Shown here: positions 32,935 through 45,040 of the stretch, piece after piece
How the letters are laid out: each line of letters begins with the position of its first letter
Numbering within the stretch: the stretch's first letter is position 1
Origin: Sambucus nigra
Lineage: Eukaryota; Streptophyta; Magnoliopsida; Dipsacales; Adoxaceae
Length of the DNA: 64,000 bases
Assembly (NCBI GenBank): GCA_949130495.1
Contig: OX422220.1
Coordinates: forward strand, 122,077,810-122,141,809
Reading direction: 5' to 3'
Translations under genes and position numbers: made by a program
Notes under the pieces: model-generated
Database searches by the model: none
Told to the model about the DNA's origin: nothing
What the model saw: the letters and a program-made list of their open reading frames with translations, nothing else

Positions 32935-34060
32935 TACCTCGTAAACGGGGTCCGATAACCAAATGGCGTCGATCTCTTCTATGCACGCCTCAACATACAG
33001 ATTTAGGCGTTGCCCATTGACTTTGAATGTGTTCCCTCTTTTTGGATCTTCCACTTCTACTTCTCCATGAGGGAATACACTTTTCATAATGAATGGACCA
33101 GTTCATCGAGATCGCAATTTACCCGAAAATAGAGGAAGTTGGGAGTTATAGAGGAGTACCTTTAGTTTCGATTGAAACTCTTTTCGTCGAATGATCTTAT
33201 CATGTTCGAGTTTTATCCGAGCTTTTGAAATCTTGGCATTCTCATACGCATCATTGTGTATCTCCTTTAACTCGTTTAGTTAAACCTTGCGAGCTTCACC
33301 GGCTTTGTCCATATTATAATTTACCCTCTTAATTACCCAATACACTTTGTGCTCCAACTCAATGGAAGATGGAAAGGTTTGCCATATACAAATAGGAATG
33401 GTGACATTCCGAATGGGTTCTTATATGTGGTACGGTAGGCCCAATGTGAATCGTTCAATCAAAGGGACCAATATTTCCGATCAGGATTGACGGTCTTCTC
33501 TAGTATGTGTTTGATTTCAAGATTTACCAACTCGGCCTGCCCATTCATTTATGGGTGATAGGTCTTTTCAACCTTGTGAATGACACCATACTTTTTCATA
33601 AGTTTTTCAAATGGCTTGTTGAAAAAGTGCGTGCCGTTATCACTGATTACCGCTTTAGGTGCACCGAAGCGAGAAAGTATGTGTTCGTGCAGTAATTTTA
33701 TCACCACTTTATTGTCATTAGTATTGGTAGCTATAACTTCCACCCACTTAGAAACATAGTCTACCCTGACTAGGATGTATAGGTACCTAAAGTATGGGTT
33801 AAAAGAGCCCATGAAGTCAATACCCCAACAATCGAAAACCTCAATGATGAGAATTGGGGTTAATGGAATCGCGTCTCGTCGGGTAATTTCCCCCATTCGT
33901 TGACACTTGTCGCAAGATTTGCAAGAATTGTTGACATCCCAGAAAATTGTGGTCTAGTACAAACCGCTTTAGAGAATTTTAGCGGATGTCCTTTTCACGA
34001 AAAAGTGGCCTCCACATGCTTCCGAATGACAGAATTGGATGACTTTTAGAATTTCATCAT
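32935..34060 (-). pseudogene. Integrase of Athila element
   Basis: On the minus strand from 34060: zinc-binding HSEACGGHF..CKSCDKCQRMG with stops, then an open frame at 33896-33549 with VFDCWGIDFMGSFNPYF (first catalytic Asp), VDYVSKWVEVIA, and KAVISDNGTHFFNKPF (second Asp). After a stop at YHP-stop-MNGQAE comes the Glu in NGQAELVNLEIKHILEKT. Then comes SHWAYRTTYKNPFGMSPF and VYGKPFHLP, and after another damaged stretch the C-terminus NTFKVNGQRLNLYVEA, AIWLSDPV. All three D,D,E residues are coded but separated by stops. Confidence 0.88.
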
Positions 34061-34149
34061 TCGGTATGAATCGTCGGATGATTTATTCGGTGCAATATTT
34101 AAAAAGGAATGGATCATTATAGAAAAACTGATGAACATTTTCTTATCTT

Positions 34150-35007
34150 GCAGTGTTCAATCGGGAGGGACAGCTCTCGTGACAAGATAGTTCGCTATAT
34201 CCACAAACCAGGGCAAAGAAGAGGTTGCAAAGAGTAGCTCATCCAGAAAATATTCGTCTCTGGGTGTATGATCACTAGGTACGTCGAACGAAAGCCATGA
34301 TAAGTGATTGGCGATGACGTTTTCTACTCCTTTTTTATCCTTAATGGAGAGATTAAACTCTTGTAGGAGTAGGATCCACCTTATGAGGTGCGGCATAGAA
34401 TTTTTCTTCGCAAGTAGATATTTTCAAGCGACGTGGTCGGTGAAATAAGTTATGGGGGAACCAATAAGATAGGATCGAAACTTGTTAAGAGCAAAGAATA
34501 CCACTAGCAATTCCTTCTCCGTAGCGGATTAGTTGATTTGTGGTCGGGTAAGAGTTCGGATAGCATAGTAGATGACATGAGCCTTGTTGTCTTTTATTTG
34601 GCCCAAAACAGCCCCTATCGCATAATCGCAAGCATTACACATAAGCTCGAATGGTAAGGAACAATCCAGAGCTTGCATGATGGGATCGGACACAAGCATG
34701 TTTTTTAAATTTTAAAAGTACTTTGGCATTCTTCCGTCCACTCAAAAGGGGTTTCCTTCATAAGAAGGTTGCTTAAGAGTCTAGTGATGGCGCTAAAGTC
34801 CTTAATGAACCTTCTATAAAACCCCGCGTGTCCCAAGAAAGAGCGCACGTCCTTAAGCAATTTTGGTGGGGGTAAGTCAGCTATGACATCTATTTTTTAT
34901 TGATCGACCTCGATCCCTTTGGATGACACGATGTGGCTAAGAACTATACCCTCAGTTACCATGAAATGGCATTTCTCCTAATTCAGTACTAAGTTCTTTT
35001 TCACACA
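34150..35007 (-). pseudogene. RNase H and connection of Athila element
   Basis: An open frame at 34396-34157 reads [20 protein letters not shown] then KKGVENVIANHLSWL, the tether after Athila RNase H (family: [34 protein letters not shown]). Upstream (34397-35007) the RNase H and RT thumb are present but shattered by stops; blocks such as FYRRFIKDF-like and LPFELMCDA-like positions can be located only approximately. Confidence 0.7.
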
Positions 35008-35676
35008 TCAGGCTAGTACTTTTTCAAGATTGACTAGACATAAATCGAAAGAGGTGCCAAAAACACTAAATTCTTCCTTAAACACCTCTATCCCTCTCTC
35101 AACCATGTCACTGAATAAGCTCAACATGCACCTTTGAAAGGTCGTCGGTGCATTACACAAGCTGAATAACATACATTTGTAGGAAAATGTTCCAAAGGGG
35201 CAAGTGAAGGTTGTCTTCTCTTGATAAAATACATCTACCTCAATCTGGTTATATCCATAATAACCATCTAGGAAGCAATAGTAGGGGTGTCCCGCTACTC
35301 TTTCAAGCATTTGATCAATAAATGGCAAGGGGAAATGGTATTTCCTATTTCCCGCATTGAGTTTTCGATAATCAATGCAAACACGCCACCTAGTGGTGGT
35401 GCGTTGGGGAACTAACTCTCCCTTGGCATTTTCAATCACGGTCATGCCTGACTTCTTCGGGACGACTTGAATGGGGCTCACCCACTTTCTATCCGAGATT
35501 GGGTAGATAATCCAGGCATCCAACAACTTTATAATTTCAGTCCTCACCATATCTTTCATTGTGCGGTTTAGACGTCTTTGCATTTCTCTCGAGGGATTAA
35601 CAACTTCTTCGAGGTGAATCTTATGGGTGAAAATCAGAGACCTTGTCCCATTTATATCATCTATACACAAAATCAT
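35008..35676 (-). pseudogene. Reverse transcriptase of Athila element, catalytic box altered
   Basis: A 222-residue open frame. From the N-terminus: HKIHLEEVVNPSREMQRRLN, EIIKLLDAWIIYPISDRKWV, VQ-type QVVPKKSGMTVIENAKGELV, WRVCIDYRKLNAGNRKYHFP, LPFIDQMLERVAGHPYYCFL, FTCPFGTFSYKCMLFSLCNA, then EVFKEEFSVFG. Family members have EVFMDDFSVFG here. The two catalytic Asp are both Glu and Met is Lys, so the polymerase would be inactive although the rest is well kept. The frame ends at LVNLEKVLA, where a stop cuts off the thumb. The upstream 35677-36100 linker has no recognised domain. Confidence 0.92.
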
Positions 35677-36127
35677 TTTGGTGCTTCCTCAGAATTTTTA
35701 ATAGTTTACCCTCCCGCTCTTCATCTAAGCTAGAGGAAACAATAGCACGAAATGTCTCACCCTCTCCTAGGAATGCATATTTGATGTTGGAGGGTAGTTT
35801 CTTTAATTCGAGAGTCGATAATGTGTCGCTAAAGGGAACCATTCATGCCTCCATCGACGGTAACTCTTTGAATCGAGAAACCTAATTAACATCTCTCGCA
35901 TCCTCTTCCGACGCTCTCTCATCTAGTAAGCCTCTTAACTCCTCTATCTCCCTCTCAAACTCGGTGTCGGCTCCCTCGTTCTCATGACTAGACACTAAGC
36001 AACATTCCAATGCATCTCCATAATAATTTTTCTCAAAGTGCTCTTCTACGATCTTGTCAATTAAGCTCACCACGTGAGTATCATGTTCTTTACCTACTTA
36101 TTGGGTTGTGTTGAAGATGTTTGTTTC

Positions 36128-36549
36128 TTAGGTCATATTCCCAAAAGTGAGTTGCATCTGCCCATTTTGAGTATTGATCAATGCGTTAGCCGTAGCTAAG
36201 AATGGGTGTCCAAGGATGATGGGAACGTGATTTTTCGAGGCGAAAGAGGGCTTCGTGTCCCAAATGACGAAATCCACTGGGAAGTAGAAAGTGTCCACTT
36301 GAACTATCACGTCCTCAAATATACCCTTCGGTATCTTCATGGTTCGATTCGCTAATTGGAGAGTGATCCTTGTGGGCTTAAGATCACCCATATCAAGTTG
36401 CCTAAAAATTGAATAGCGGAGGGTATTGACACTTCCACCAAACCGAGTAAGGCCTTTTCGAATTTATTCTCTTCAATGGTGCAGGAAATGGTGGGTGCAT
36501 CGGGAGCTTTATATTTAGGTAGGGGATCGTTAAGAAGAGCTGAGCTCAC
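36128..36549 (-). pseudogene. Protease of Athila element
   Basis: Two frames. 36549-36352 has the segment before the active site; the site itself reads RFGGSVN in one frame and LLGLVEVS in the other, against the family LLDLGASVN. The catalytic Asp codon has become Gly and one base is missing. 36391-36128 has MGDLKPTRITLQLANRTMKI, PKGIFEDVIVQVDTFYFPVD and IILGHPFLATANALI, all typical of Athila proteases. Its catalytic residue is lost. Confidence 0.82.
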
Positions 36550-36589
36550 ATTCTATGCTAGGACCATATTTTCTGTACCTTCATCCTCC

Positions 36590-38283
36590 TCTTGACAGTC
36601 AATAAGTCTTTTATGACTTTTGCATAGGCTGGAATTTGCCTTATTGCATCGAGGAAAGGTAAGTTCAATTTCACGTTCTTAAGGACTTCTATCACCTCAT
36701 CACTTATGGTCCCCTTATGGGAAGAAACCATTTTTATAAGGAAATGGCGCAGCGGAGGGTGGCTTTATAACTACCTCGGGCTCACTAGTGTATATTTTGT
36801 GACTCTTGTTAAAGGAAATATCTTCGGCCTCTTTTGTGTCGGTTGAATTTTCCTTGTCTTTTAAAGCGTCGTGTAGGGGAGGTGATAGATTAACAACTCT
36901 CCCACTACGAAGATTGGTTACATCTTGGCAGTGCTCCTGATGTTCTATAGATATGGATCTAACACTAGGTTGACCTTGGGAAGGTCTTTGGCCTTGGGCA
37001 CGAAATTTTCCCTTCTCTTGGATACTCAACGATGATTGCAACTTAGAGATGTGTGCATTCATGTCTGTGAACATGCGTTCAAATCTGGATTTGGTTGCAC
37101 TTTGAGAATTTATGAACTGGTTTATTGTATCCCCGAGGTTCCTCTATGGTGGAGTAATATAAGGAGCTGGAGGTGGTGGTGCTTGTTGGCATTGAGGAGG
37201 TGGTGGAGGTGGTACAACCTGTGAATGTGGGTTCATAGTAGCTTGTGGTTGTCCGTAGTTAAAACCAGGATGGTTTCTCCACGAAGGGTTGTACGAGTTC
37301 CCATGCGGGGCGTTAAAATTTCCCTTGAATCCTCCTATAGCGTCCACTTGGTCGGTATTCATGGCCTCGTAGGCAGAAATCGTCGGGCATGCTTTTGTGG
37401 AATGGCCTGCCTCATAGATAGAACATACTTTTTCTTTTGAAACACAGCTAGACCCGAAGATATCTCTCAACCGACCATCAAACCACTCTTTCATATCTCT
37501 CTGAAACTAATTGAATCGGCGGTCTAATAAGGTATTACTATCTAAATGGTATAGACCGGAGCAGTCGAAGCGATAGATGTTTATCTAGGCCTATCTTGGG
37601 TATTAGGATCCGATGTGTCCCATGCTTGAGTAGTCTCTACGACATACATAAGATGGGCCTCGACATCGCATGAGTTTAAATTCCCAAAAGGTCTTTCACA
37701 CATTGTTTGCATAAGTTATTTGGAAGCTACTGTCAACCAATTATAGAAGAAAGATATCACCAGGTGTTTATCAAAACCATGATGGGGGAATGCGCTTACT
37801 AACTCTTGGAAACATTCCCAACACCTGTCCAAAGACTCATTATCGTGTTGTCGAAAACCTTAGATTTTAGTTTTGGCAGAGTTAGTCTTGTACTGTGGAT
37901 AGAATGTCGAGATAAACTTGGATTACATATCTCTCCAGGAAAGTACGAAGTTTGGGGGTAGAGATCATAGCTAGGTCTTGGATTTATCCTTTAAGGAAAA
38001 AGGAAAAAGCTTTAGGCAAATGACATCTTGCATGCAAGCTTGCTCACTAAATGTGTCACAGGCCTCTTCTAACTCACGGATATGCAGGTTTGGTTTCTCT
38101 GAATCCATGCCATGGAACGTAGGGAGAATCTGTATCATCCCATTGCTAAAGTCGAGCTGACCGTCATTGTACAGAAGTAAGATGCAACCAGGCGTGACAG
38201 TCTGCTCAGGAAAGAGAAAATATTTTATAGGACAATAGGGTGAATCTCCCTCTCCAGTATTGAAACTTACTGCATCAGACATT
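36590..38283 (-). pseudogene. gag of Athila element
   Basis: It starts at ATG 38282 (MSDAVSFNTGEGDSPYC). The capsid N-terminus follows with GMIQILPTFHGMDSEKPNLH and KLFPFSLKDKSKT at 37971-38110 (family: LPTFHGLESEDPxxHL..LRAFPFSLKDKAKDWLY). The middle (37500-37970) is damaged by stops. At 37494-37144 comes KEWFDGRLRDIF and a zinc knuckle reading VCSIYEAGHSTKACP, with Tyr for the second Cys, followed by a Pro/Gln-rich tail. A third frame at 37074-36715 is the Gln/Ser-rich end before protease. Gag packages element RNA. Confidence 0.85.
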
Positions 38284-38629
38284 GTGCCCGCACTCTCTGC
38301 AAATGACTTGGTGTAGTCACTCGGTGTCCTAGATGTGTGACTTGAGGATTGACTCAGGGTGTAACTACTTATAGGGTGCCCAGGAGTAGGAAGTGGAACC
38401 CAGAACTGTGGAACGCGAGGTGTGTGTGGGCTTTCAGAGTTATATTTAACAATCGGGTTTTCGTGGTTTCAGGTTGGGATATTGTGAGGAGTCTGAGTAT
38501 GTTCAGGATTCTGCATTAAAGGCTTTTGAGAGATGGTGAAATTTTTTATTTATTTTTATTTTTTATTATTTTTTTTAGGATTTTGGTCAAAGTTCTAAAT
38601 TGGCTTGATCTAACCTAAGTCTACCTAAT

Positions 38630-38647
38630 TCCCCGACAACGGCGCCA
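38630..38647 (-). other. Primer binding site of Athila element, tRNA-Asp type
   Basis: The minus strand reads TGGCGCCGTTGTCGGGGA, the site complementary to tRNA-Asp used by Athila elements. It ends about 5 bp from the 5' LTR. Confidence 0.92.
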
Positions 38648-38652
38648 AAAAC

Positions 38653-40330
38653 TTAACGCGACCACAAATATGTCTAGTACACGTGTTATTTAGGCTCAAG
38701 TGTAAGCCTGCCGCTCAAGTAATAATCCGATAAGTCGGGTATCGATCCTCAGGGAAACAGGATGAATGAAGTCGTAACAACGTTGGAAAGATAAGGGTAA
38801 TCTAGCTTTGGCTTTAAAAATAAGAAAAAGGTGATTTGGATTGTGAAATAACTACAACTAGATGAAATTTTGAAAATAATGAACTAATGAGACTACGACT
38901 GAATAAAATACAACTACATTAATTAAACAAAAAACTGATAACAATTAGACTAAACTTTAACTATGAAATGAGAACGATAGGTCGGGTTACAATCCCCCAC
39001 ACCTTACTACTCCACTTCGTAGTATACTAGCTTCGGAATTAGAATTTTAAATGAACCCGGTCTTTAGTACTCCCAAGTATTACATATATGAGGAATCGTA
39101 GCCCACAGAGTATGTAAGCAAGAGACAAGTAAAGCAGCGTCGCACTAACCAATATTCGCGTCGCATTCTTAAGCATCCCGATTACCTAGGGAAAATGAGA
39201 TCAAAAGTCCTAGGATGGTTGCACCGGTTATACAACATGATTCATCTAATATTTTATTTCAAACCTCTATTTTCACTATCTTGAATTACATCGGGCGGGT
39301 TTCATGCACCCAAACCCTTAAAAACTTAGTCGGTTATATTTAAACAAGAAGAAAACATGCTCTTAATAAAAGAAGACATTTTAACCAACAACTTAAGATG
39401 AAGAAGAATGAAATTATTAACTAATTAATTAACTACAACAATAATTAAAGCAAGAATTGGAACAAATTTACTTAGATTGCAAAACTTGAATCAAAGCTAA
39501 ATGATAAAACTAGGGTTTTAGTTGTTCTTCCTTCAAAACTAACTTCAAGGCTTCTCTAAAAACAAATTAGAAGCTCCCCTAATGTTAGGGAGGAGTTAAA
39601 AATTTATACACTATGAAAAATACAAGAGTTGGAGTCATGCAAGACTCTAGCTTAAAGAAGATAATTCCAAATCTCAAACCCCGAATCGATCCGATTAGGA
39701 CATTTGCGATTGGTCTGGGTGATAACCAAATCGATCTGTTTTTTATTGCATCTGGATTGGTCTTCTAAACAGGCCTTATGAAGAAAACTTTGGGGGCTGG
39801 ATCCATACTTTTTTTAGGAGGACCGGATCAGTCCGGTAGACTCAACCTTATGCAGTGAATTCTGGTACCCGAATCAATCTGTTTTTTGTACCATCCGGAT
39901 TGGTCTGAATATTCTTCTCAATTTCTCTTGATTTTTTCTTCAAATTCTCTTGATTATCTCACATCTTTGGGTCTTCATAACTTCTATTCTAGGCCTCAGA
40001 TTGGGACGTCGTTTCTCCTACACGCTCGTAAACTTGAGATCTTCGACTTTTATTTTGGGTCCTCAATCGGATTCCTGGTGGAAATTATGCTCTTTCTCTT
40101 TCGATTCATCTTCATTCTTTTTTTTTCATGCATCATCCAGCTTCTTTCTTTCTTTCTTTCTTTCATGTATTAAATACCTGCAAAATCAACCAAAAATACA
40201 CAAAACTCGGGATACTTATTAGACGAAGCCATTAGCAGTGATATGAGTTAAATCAACTCATTTTACAATGCCCGTGGTAATAGAAGCCTCTAAATCAAGG
40301 GGAAAATTTTGAAGAATTTATGCCTAATCA
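38653..40330 (-). repeat. 5' LTR of Athila element
   Basis: Aligns with 27709-29375 from CGACCACAAATATG to TTTATGCCTAATCA. The inner terminus here is TTAACGCGACC where the other LTR has TGATACGACC, so the inner TG is mutated and the inner border is known only to a few bases. The same GATCGATC-like motif cluster is present (39680-39900) but more degenerate. Right target duplication ACAGG follows at 40331-40335. Confidence 0.9.
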
Positions 40331-40335
40331 ACAGG

Positions 40336-41700
40336 CATAGGATTCATATTATCAGGATAGATTTCGCCAGTTATTAGCTGATAGGGCAGACAGGTACTCG
40401 ATTACTTCAGAGGGTGCCTTACATTATAATGGGGGACTAATGATTCCAAAGGGTGATGATTTGCGTCATGAAATGATGTGAGAGGATCACGGGTCTCGAT
40501 TCACAGTACATACTGGTGGGGATAAGATGTGCCAAGACATGCACAGATAGTATCGGTCATTCGGGATTAAATGGGACATAGCATAGTTTGTCTCAAAGTG
40601 TGCGACCTGCTAGATCGTAAAGGTGGACCACCAAGTCTGACAAGGATGTTGCATCTATTAGAGATTCCCATGTGGAAATGGGAGAGTATCTCCATGGATT
40701 TTATAATTAGATTACCTCTATCACAGCGAGGTCACAATTCTATATGGGTGACAGTGGATCGATTGACCAAGGTGGTTCATTTTCTTCAAGTTAATATTGA
40801 TTTTGAAAAAAATCAATATGCACAGTTATTTATAGCTGAGAATTATGTTCGATCGGGGTAAGATCTTTGTGTACCATTTCTAACAGAGTTTTCAGGAGGC
40901 GATGGGATAAATTTACGATTAAGTACATCGTATCCTCCAGAAATAGATGGGAAGACTAAGATGGTTAATCAGATGATGGAGGATATGCTATAAATGTTCA
41001 TACTTGACTTCGGTGGAGGATGGGAGAATTACCTTCCATTGGTAGAGTTTGCATATAATAACTCCTACCAATTCACCATCGGTATGACACCTATTGAGGC
41101 ATTGTATGGTTGGCCTTATCGTTCGCCTACTTATTCGCTGAAGGTGGGAGACAATTAGTTATTGGTGCCAGAGATGATTTAGGATACCCTGCCAAGATTG
41201 AGTTGATTCGAGGTGCATATCCGGATACCTTAATATAAGCAAAAGAGTTACGCCGATGCTGACATGAGACATATTGAGCTTGAGGTTGGCGACCAGGCAT
41301 TGGTGCGATTGTCTCCTATGAAAGGAGTGATTCGATTTAACATGAAAGGGAAATTTCCACCGAGATATGTGGGACCATTTTCGATCATTGAGAGGATGAG
41401 ACCAGTGTCTTACAGATTGAGATTATCAGAGCATCTTCAGCAGATTCACAACATGTTTCACATGTCATCACGGAAGAGATACCAGAGGAGCGATAGATAT
41501 TTTTGGCATGTTTCATTAGTGGAGATCGACTTGATGCCCGATATCTCATATGAGGAGAGACCAGTAGCGATACGTGATCGTAGTGAGCGTAAACTACGGT
41601 TAAAGGTGGTACCCTTACTCAGAGTTTAGAGGGGGCACCATAATGCAAAAGAGTAGACATGGGAGCGGGAGGATGCTTGCATAAGTAGTATCCAGAGTTA
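40336..41700 (+). pseudogene. Integrase and chromodomain-type tail of element 2
   Basis: The frame resumes after the Athila insertion with DSYYQDRFRQLLADRADRYS, then GALHYNGGLMIPKGDDLRHE and the zinc module ([19 protein letters not shown]). An open frame at 40571-40861 has [20 protein letters not shown] (first catalytic Asp) and [17 protein letters not shown]. The core continues damaged near 40870-41000; the Asp of SDRG is not readable. YNNSYQFTIGMTPIEALYG-like sequence lies near 41055. The C-terminal open frame 41264-41629 has VGDQALVRLSPMKGVIRFNM, PPRYVGPFSIIERMRP, VFHVS-type NMFHMSS, and DISYEERPVAIRDRS. After a stop come GHHNAKE-stop-TWERED, the end of a Tekay-type chromodomain that in active elements guides integration to heterochromatin. 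Confidence 0.9.
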
Positions 41701-41742
41701 TTTACCGTAGGTACGTCTGAATATCAAGGAGGAAATTCCCTT

Positions 41743-41755
41743 GCAAGGGGGGAAG
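41743..41755 (+). other. Polypurine tract of element 2
   Basis: GCAAGGGGGGAAG lies 2 bp before the 3' LTR terminus TGTAACAACC. Element 3 has the comparable GTAAGAGGGAAGTA in the same position, which supports their relationship. Confidence 0.85.
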
Positions 41756-41757
41756 TA

Positions 41758-44437
41758 TGTAACAACCTATTTTTAAAAGAATGAAAAGTGAATTAATTGA
41801 GTTAAATTTAAAGTAAATGTGTCATGTAATTTAGTGGAAATTAAATATTAGGGGTTGATTAAATTATTAATCAGAGAGAAATGATTAATGTTTATTGAAT
41901 AAAATTACAAAATGAATAGTAATTACATATTTGACATTATAATGTGTGATAGTGACGTGACAATATGTTATCTCAACTGGATGTCGTGTGTGGATGAAAT
42001 GAGGTTTAGATAGGAAATAAATTATGAGTTATTCGGATTATATTTTTGAGGTCATAAATGAGTCCAGAAGGGGCAAAATAATCAAAATAGTATAATCAGG
42101 TGTGTAGTTTGGGTCTTGGGATAATTTTAGATCAAACCGGCACCTCGAGGGGGCATTTTAATCATTTTATAACCTAGGGTTAAGGGGATTTCGAAATTTC
42201 AAGGATTACATATAGTTGTGGAAATTGGAATCAAGGGTACACTGAGTACAAAATAATTGGAGGCCAGTAGAGAGGAGAGAAACAATTTTCTTCGAGCCTA
42301 GTAGAGGATTTTTTAGGATTTAAGCTCATTTTGGCATCACAATCACTTGTTGAGAAAGGATTCGAAGAGAAACATTATCAAAACGATCAAATTAGACATA
42401 TTTCATGAGAGGCAAGTATTTATCTTGCGAATTTGATTGGTTATCATACCCATGTAGAATAGGAACTTTGTATTAAGGACAATTGATGTTACATTTATAA
42501 TTTATTGAGTAAAATTATAATTGGGAATAGGATTTGATGTAGAATAAATCCAATTATATGGAGAAAACAAAATCAAGAGTTTTGGTAACCTAATTATGTA
42601 TTAAATTTGGTTTATTGGTGAATTTATATGAAGAACACAAAACTATTGGATTGATGATTATGAGGGGTTAAATCTGATCATATGATGCAATTGTATGGGA
42701 TTTACACATGATTTACGTTAGAAATTATCCATACATGTATATTTGATGTTTAGCTATGTTAATGGGAAGTTTAGGATTGTCGTATCAAGGTTTGAGGAAC
42801 TTGATATTGGAAGAAATTCATAACAGCAACTAAAGAAGAAGAGACCTGACACATTTCGAATCGATTCGGCCCAAGGGTGAATCCATTTGACAAGGCGAAT
42901 CGATTTTGCCTAGAATTGAAAATGTTTCTTTTAAGCCCAAAAATCTTTGATAATTCGTGAAGAACCTTTTAGGGACATTTTTAAATTATAGAAGAAAATA
43001 TGCAAATGTCAATAGGACCAGAGAAGGAATTAGGTTTACGTGAACTGAGACGAGTTAAATATGGAGATAATGAAGAAAATATTCAAAATTGAGAAATGAT
43101 TGAAATTTGAGTTGTAATACATAATGATGAATCAACTTGCTTTGATGACTCTTAGGATATGATATGAATAACTACGGATTTCAGAATGGGTAATTAGGAA
43201 TATTGGAAGTTTAATTGAAATTACGGTACGTCGAATATACGAGTGATATATGTTTTGTACGAGTTGACGAAATTTGGTTGTGTGTATACCTACTTAATAA
43301 TATATAAATGTGTTGTGTGAATACCTATATATATTATTTGATTATGTGTGTTAACATACCTACGTTGCCTGCTATCAGGAGCTCTACACGCAGAGGACAA
43401 TCCCACCTTGACGATTCCAGTGAGGTCTGGATTAGTGCCCTACAACATGGAACTTAGGGCGGTCCACTATGTGTCGTGTATTAATAGGATTTGCATGTCG
43501 TTTGTGTACGTTAGGTAAGTGCGTAACTCAAAGGCTTAGAACCATGTTCGCCTCCACTGTTGTGATGATAAATTTTGGGTTCGAGGAGTCATACTGAACG
43601 AATAGTCCTTTATTGAGTACGAGAGGTACCTAGACTTGATAGTAGAGTATGCCAGCATCACGAGGGGTAATTCCAGAGAGGCTATATTTGTGTATATATT
43701 TTATATATGATGAATATATATACCTATGTAATATATTTACTTATATTAAATAGTGGAATTGATAGAGGATGTATATCTAAAAGAATTCAAGTTGTGAAAC
43801 ATAAATGATTGACTCAATAATTAAATGAGAATAAATAAACCTATTATTGAGACTGTAATATTGGGTCCTATGGGGAAATATGAGGGGACGAGACTTAGTG
43901 AGAATATTCAAATACATTAACTAGTTGTGAGAGAGATATTAGTTAGGTAAAAGACGTTAGGCATGCACATTTGATGAGAGGAGAGGATCTTAAGTGAGTG
44001 CACGTGAATAATACATGTGTAATAAATAACTTATTTAAATACTTGCTCAATATTTTCAAAGTGTTTTACTTGGGCTCTGACTGTGTAAAAATATTTTCAA
44101 AACCTTTTAGGTGTCCAGATATAGGGACGCCAAACATGACGATCCATTCCAGTGTCGAATAGCTACAACACCGTGGAGTCTTGAATGATTTAATTAGTCG
44201 CTTTCACCTTTCATTCGTAGTGTAGGATTTCATTTCAGTATCTCAATTTGGCATATTTCCCTATTTATACTTAATTTATTTTGTTATTTAGTTCAGACTT
44301 ATATTGGCATTCAGTTACTTACTGTTAATTTTATTTTGGGATTTGGATTTGTAGCCGATGGTTGATTTAGCAATATTTTTATCCATTTACTCCTTGTGAT
44401 GGTTTAGACTCTATTAATTACGTGAATGCTTTACCTC
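41758..44437 (+). repeat. 3' LTR of element 2, truncated at its right end
   Basis: It starts TGTAACAACCTATTTTT and matches 22985-23920 closely. It continues with about 1.57 kb absent from the 5' copy, then matches 23940-24097 (AGTTCAGACTTATATTGG..GTGAATGCTTT). After GTGAATGCTTTA near 44435 the match stops, and minus-strand copia integrase coding begins. The last roughly 190 bp present in the 5' LTR are lost. Confidence 0.88.
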
Positions 44438-45003
44438 AATAATTCTATTTCAATATCCAAGCATTGATGAAATCAATAACCTTCTTGAGCTTAGGAGCGT
44501 GATATAAACTACATATATAACCTTTGGGATAACAAACAAAGATACGTACTTCTGTGATTAAATCCAACTACGATGTCTCCTTCCACATCACGAGTATCGA
44601 GCACCCCTTTATATGACCATGTCCTAGAATGATATTACACCCACTCCATTGTTCCAAGGTAGTTGAATTTACCGATTCAGAAGACTCTAAAGTTAGAATG
44701 TATATAGCCATCTCTTATATAAAATCCCAAAATGAATGTTGTAGTCCTGCATAAGTAACAATGGACCTTATCATATCTAAACGAATCTTATTCCTTATTT
44801 TTTTCTACATCATTCCGAAATGGAATACCCAGCGTAGACAATTGGGATATAATCCCGAACTTTTTTAAATGATTCATTAACTCTTCTAAGAGGTACACTC
44901 CCACAATCAGATTATGGAGTTTAGATTAGTTTACATATACTCCACTCCTGTCTTATACACTTTGAACTAATCATAGGCTTCATATATATGATGCATAAGG
45001 TAA

Positions 45004-45040
<37 letters not shown>

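Larger units (their letters stand above)
27709..40330 (-). mobile_element. Complete Athila-lineage Ty3/gypsy element
   Basis: A 12,622 bp element inserted in the RNase H-integrase linker of element 2, with the perfect 5 bp duplication ACAGG at 27704-27708 and 40331-40335. Its LTRs are about 1667 and 1678 bp. The primer site at 38630-38647 is the tRNA-Asp type (TGGCGCCGTTGTCGGGGA), the Athila hallmark. Minus-strand order: gag, protease, RT, RNase H, integrase, then a separate env-position ORF at 31206-32350 and a long non-coding tail. All genes are broken. It is the youngest layer of the three-deep nest Athila-in-element 2-in-copia. Confidence 0.93.
22985..44437 (+). mobile_element. Tekay/Del-like Ty3/gypsy element (element 2), split by Athila
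   Basis: Order on the + strand: 5' LTR (22985-24288), Met-type primer site, gag, protease, RT, RNase H, [Athila insertion 27709-40330], integrase with a chromodomain-type tail, polypurine tract and 3' LTR (41758 to about 44437, truncated). The SPMKGVIRF and PRYVGPF motifs in the integrase C-terminus and the final TWERED segment place it in the Tekay/Del chromovirus clade. It lies inside a minus-strand copia element. Because the right LTR lacks its last 190 bp or so, no right target duplication can be read. Confidence 0.87.
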
